In this document: positions 12,455 through 14,145 of the stretch, piece after piece
Layout: every line of letters starts with the position of its first letter
Numbering within the stretch: the stretch's first letter is position 1
Assembly: GCA_000433115.1 (NCBI GenBank)
Contig: FR892232.1
Location: 39,480-53,624, forward strand
Length of the DNA stretch: 14,145 nt
Direction of reading: 5' to 3'
From: Ruminococcus sp. CAG:382
Lineage (GTDB): Bacteria > Bacillota > Clostridia > Oscillospirales > CAG-382
Notes under the pieces: model-generated
Database searches by the model: none
The model's input: the letters and a program-made list of their open reading frames with translations, nothing else
Told to the model about the DNA's origin: nothing
Program-made: the position numbers and the translations under genes

Positions 12455-14145
12455 TTACTCAGCGTCAGCGAGCTTCTTGAGCTTCGCGTATCTGTCCTTA
12501 GCCTGCTGTTCAGCAGTATCAAAGAGCTTGGTTGCTCTTTCGGGGAAGAACAGTGCGAGAGAGCTGTATCTCGTCTCGGACTTGATGAAGTCCTGATAGT
12601 TTGTTGTCGGTTCCTTGGAATCAAGGGAGAAGGGGTTCTTACCGCTTCCGACAAGGGTCGGATTGTAGCGGAAGTTGAACCAGTAACCTGCGGCAACAGC
12701 AGCCTTGGTTTCGAGCATGCTCGTTCCAAGACCCTTCTTGATACCATGGTTGATACAGGGAGCATAACCGATCACGATTGAGGGACCGTGATATGCTTCA
12801 GCCTCGGCAATTGCCTTGACTGCCTGGTTGTAGTCTGCGCCCATTGCGACCTGTGCGACGTAAACATAGCCATAGCTCATTGCGATACCGGCAAGATCCT
12901 TCTTCTTGGTTGCCTTACCAGCAGCAGCAAACTGAGCAACTGAGCCGGTAGGAGTTGACTTGGAAGCCTGTCCGCCGGTGTTGGAATAAACTTCGGTATC
13001 GAAGACCATGACATTGACGTCTTCGCCGGAAGCGAGAACGTGGTCAAGACCGCCGAATCCTATATCATATGCCCAGCCGTCGCCGCCGAAGATCCAAATG
13101 GACTTCTTAACGAAGAGATCCTTCATTGCGAGAGCTTGCTTATAAAGCGGGTCCATATCGCAGCCACAGTTGCCGCACTTGCTGTCGGCAGTTTCGATAG
13201 CAACGATAAGATCAGCGGAAGCCTTCTTGGAAGCCTCACCGTCATCCTTGACCTCGAGCCATGCCTTTGCAGCAGTTGCAAGAGGTTCAATGTCGGTTGC
13301 AGCGAACTTTTCGACAAGCTCTGTGAGTTTGGCTCTTCTCTGCTTGACAGCTACCGCCATACCGAGACCGTACTCGGCATTATCTTCAAAGAGAGAGTTC
13401 GCCCATGCGGGACCGTTGCCGTCTTTATTGGTGGTATACGGCATGGAAGGAGCAGAGCCGCCCCAAATGGAGGAACAGCCTGTTGCATTGGCAATAAACA
13501 TTCTGTCGCCGAAGAGCTGAGTGATGAGTTTAGCATACGGAGTTTCACCGCAGCCTGCGCAGGCGCCGGAGAACTCAAGGAGCGGTTGCTTGAACTGGCT
13601 GCCCTTGACGGTATCAACCTTGAACTTGGCAAGTACATCGGCATTGTCGGCATATTTGTAGCTGAGGTCGAAATACTGCTGTTCGTCACGCTGAGTATCA
13701 AGAGGCTTCATGGAAAGCGCCTTTGCACCCTTTTTACCGGGGCAGATCTGTACGCAGCTTCCGCAGCCGAGGCAGTCGAGAGCAGAAACGGTCATGCCGA
13801 ACTTGTATCCGGGCATACCGGTCATCGGCAGAGTCTTCATTCCGGGATACTTTGCAGCCTCATCGTCGGTAAGAGCAATAGGTCTGATCGTAGCGTGAGG
13901 ACATACAAGAGAGCAGAAGTTACACTGAATGCAGTTTTCGGGGTTCCATTCGGGAACATCGACTGCAACACCGCGTTTTTCATAAGCGGCAGTACCCTGC
14001 GGGAATGTGCCGTCAGCGGCATCGACAAAGGCGGAAACCGGAAGCTTGTCGCCCTTCTGTGCGTTGACGGGCTTAAGGATCTTATTGACGAAGTCAACAA
14101 CCTCGGGACGGCCCTGAAGTTCGGGAGCTGCGACTTCCGCATCGA
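12455..14145 (-). CDS. nifJ: Pyruvate:ferredoxin (flavodoxin) oxidoreductase, C-terminal half (5' end beyond window)
   Basis: This enzyme converts pyruvate and CoA to acetyl-CoA and CO2 and passes electrons to ferredoxin, a core step of anaerobic fermentation in the cytoplasm. The window holds 562 residues, about half of the usual one-chain enzyme of roughly 1170. In fragment numbering, the two ferredoxin-type 4Fe-4S motifs are at 71-81 (CIQCNFCSLVCP) and 124-134 (CLGCGSCVQICP). The proximal cluster ligands fit C195 and C198 (ACAGC), C223 (ATGCSS) and C463 (YAPCINHG). The thiamine diphosphate motif starts GGDGWAYDIGFGG near 353, and EVYSNTGGQ follows near 384. All key residues expected in this half are present. 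The frame is open to the window edge, and the ATG at 13840 is internal. One oddity is CGNCGCD near 323-329, between the two catalytic segments. The stop at 12457-12455 is followed by a strong hairpin. Confidence 0.97.
   Translation of the reverse strand, partial: DAEVAAPELQGRPEVVDFVNKILKPVNAQKGDKLPVSAFVDAADGTFPQGTAAYEKRGVAVDVPEWNPENCIQCNFCSLVCPHATIRPIALTDDEAAKYPGMKTLPMTGMPGYKFGMTVSALDCLGCGSCVQICPGKKGAKALSMKPLDTQRDEQQYFDLSYKYADNADVLAKFKVDTVKGSQFKQPLLEFSGACAGCGETPYAKLITQLFGDRMFIANATGCSSIWGGSAPSMPYTTNKDGNGPAWANSLFEDNAEYGLGMAVAVKQRRAKLTELVEKFAATDIEPLATAAKAWLEVKDDGEASKKASADLIVAIETADSKCGNCGCDMDPLYKQALAMKDLFVKKSIWIFGGDGWAYDIGFGGLDHVLASGEDVNVMVFDTEVYSNTGGQASKSTPTGSVAQFAAAGKATKKKDLAGIAMSYGYVYVAQVAMGADYNQAVKAIAEAEAYHGPSIVIGYAPCINHGIKKGLGTSMLETKAAVAAGYWFNFRYNPTLVGSGKNPFSLDSKEPTTNYQDFIKSETRYSSLALFFPERATKLFDTAEQQAKDRYAKLKKLADAE

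Noticed and set aside
13837..14142. Minus-strand open frame of 101 residues at the right edge
   Set aside because: It overlaps the pyruvate:ferredoxin oxidoreductase frame, which is open to the window edge and carries a 4Fe-4S motif there; the 101-residue frame is a shadow.

Overview
The window looks like a chromosomal piece from an anaerobic member of the Clostridia, probably of the Oscillospirales/Ruminococcus type. The reasons are a one-chain pyruvate:ferredoxin oxidoreductase, strong AGGAGG ribosome binding sites, a consensus sigma-A promoter, moderate GC content, and a large sugar-transport locus with YIP1-family and DUF5696 proteins. This placement is by eye, not by a search. Every supported gene lies on the minus strand, so transcription runs from high to low coordinates. 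No tRNA, rRNA, CRISPR array, insertion sequence or phage gene was seen.

Layout from right to left. (1) 12455-14145 holds the C-terminal 562 residues of pyruvate:ferredoxin oxidoreductase, cut by the window edge and closed by a strong hairpin at 12407-12440. (2) 11345-12340 encodes a membrane-anchored protein of the VanY/M15 fold that has lost its zinc ligands. (3) 10809-11344 is an AT-rich gap of 536 bases. It carries a consensus promoter (TTGACA, 17 bases, TATAAT), a possible upstream promoter, and two inverted repeats that share the 10-mer AATACATTGT. (4) 7499-10808 is one long gene for a modular solute-binding protein, broken by an in-frame TAA at 10443-10445 and a one-base frameshift near 9227-9231. 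(5) 6528-7466 and 5648-6526 encode two ABC permeases, of the MalF and MalG types. (6) 3432-5636 encodes an NHL-propeller/TPR/YIP1 membrane protein. (7) 399-3416 encodes a secreted DUF5696 protein. (8) 1-383 is the start of a second MalF-type permease that runs off the window.

Genes 4 to 8 read as one operon driven from about 10870. Spacers are 0 to 33 bases, and at three successive junctions the stop codon overlaps or abuts the next Shine-Dalgarno sequence. The expected job is capture and import of an unknown oligosaccharide: a large binding protein, two permease sets and a large secreted protein that may be glycosidase-like. A membrane protein with an outside propeller and an inside YIP1 bundle has no assigned role. 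No transport ATPase is present in the window, so a shared MsmX/MsiK-type ATPase elsewhere, or a gene beyond the left edge, would have to supply energy. The main surprises are the doubly broken binding-protein gene at the head of an otherwise intact operon, the zinc-site-less VanY relative, and the conserved-looking but unexplained pairing of YIP1 and DUF5696 proteins with sugar permeases.
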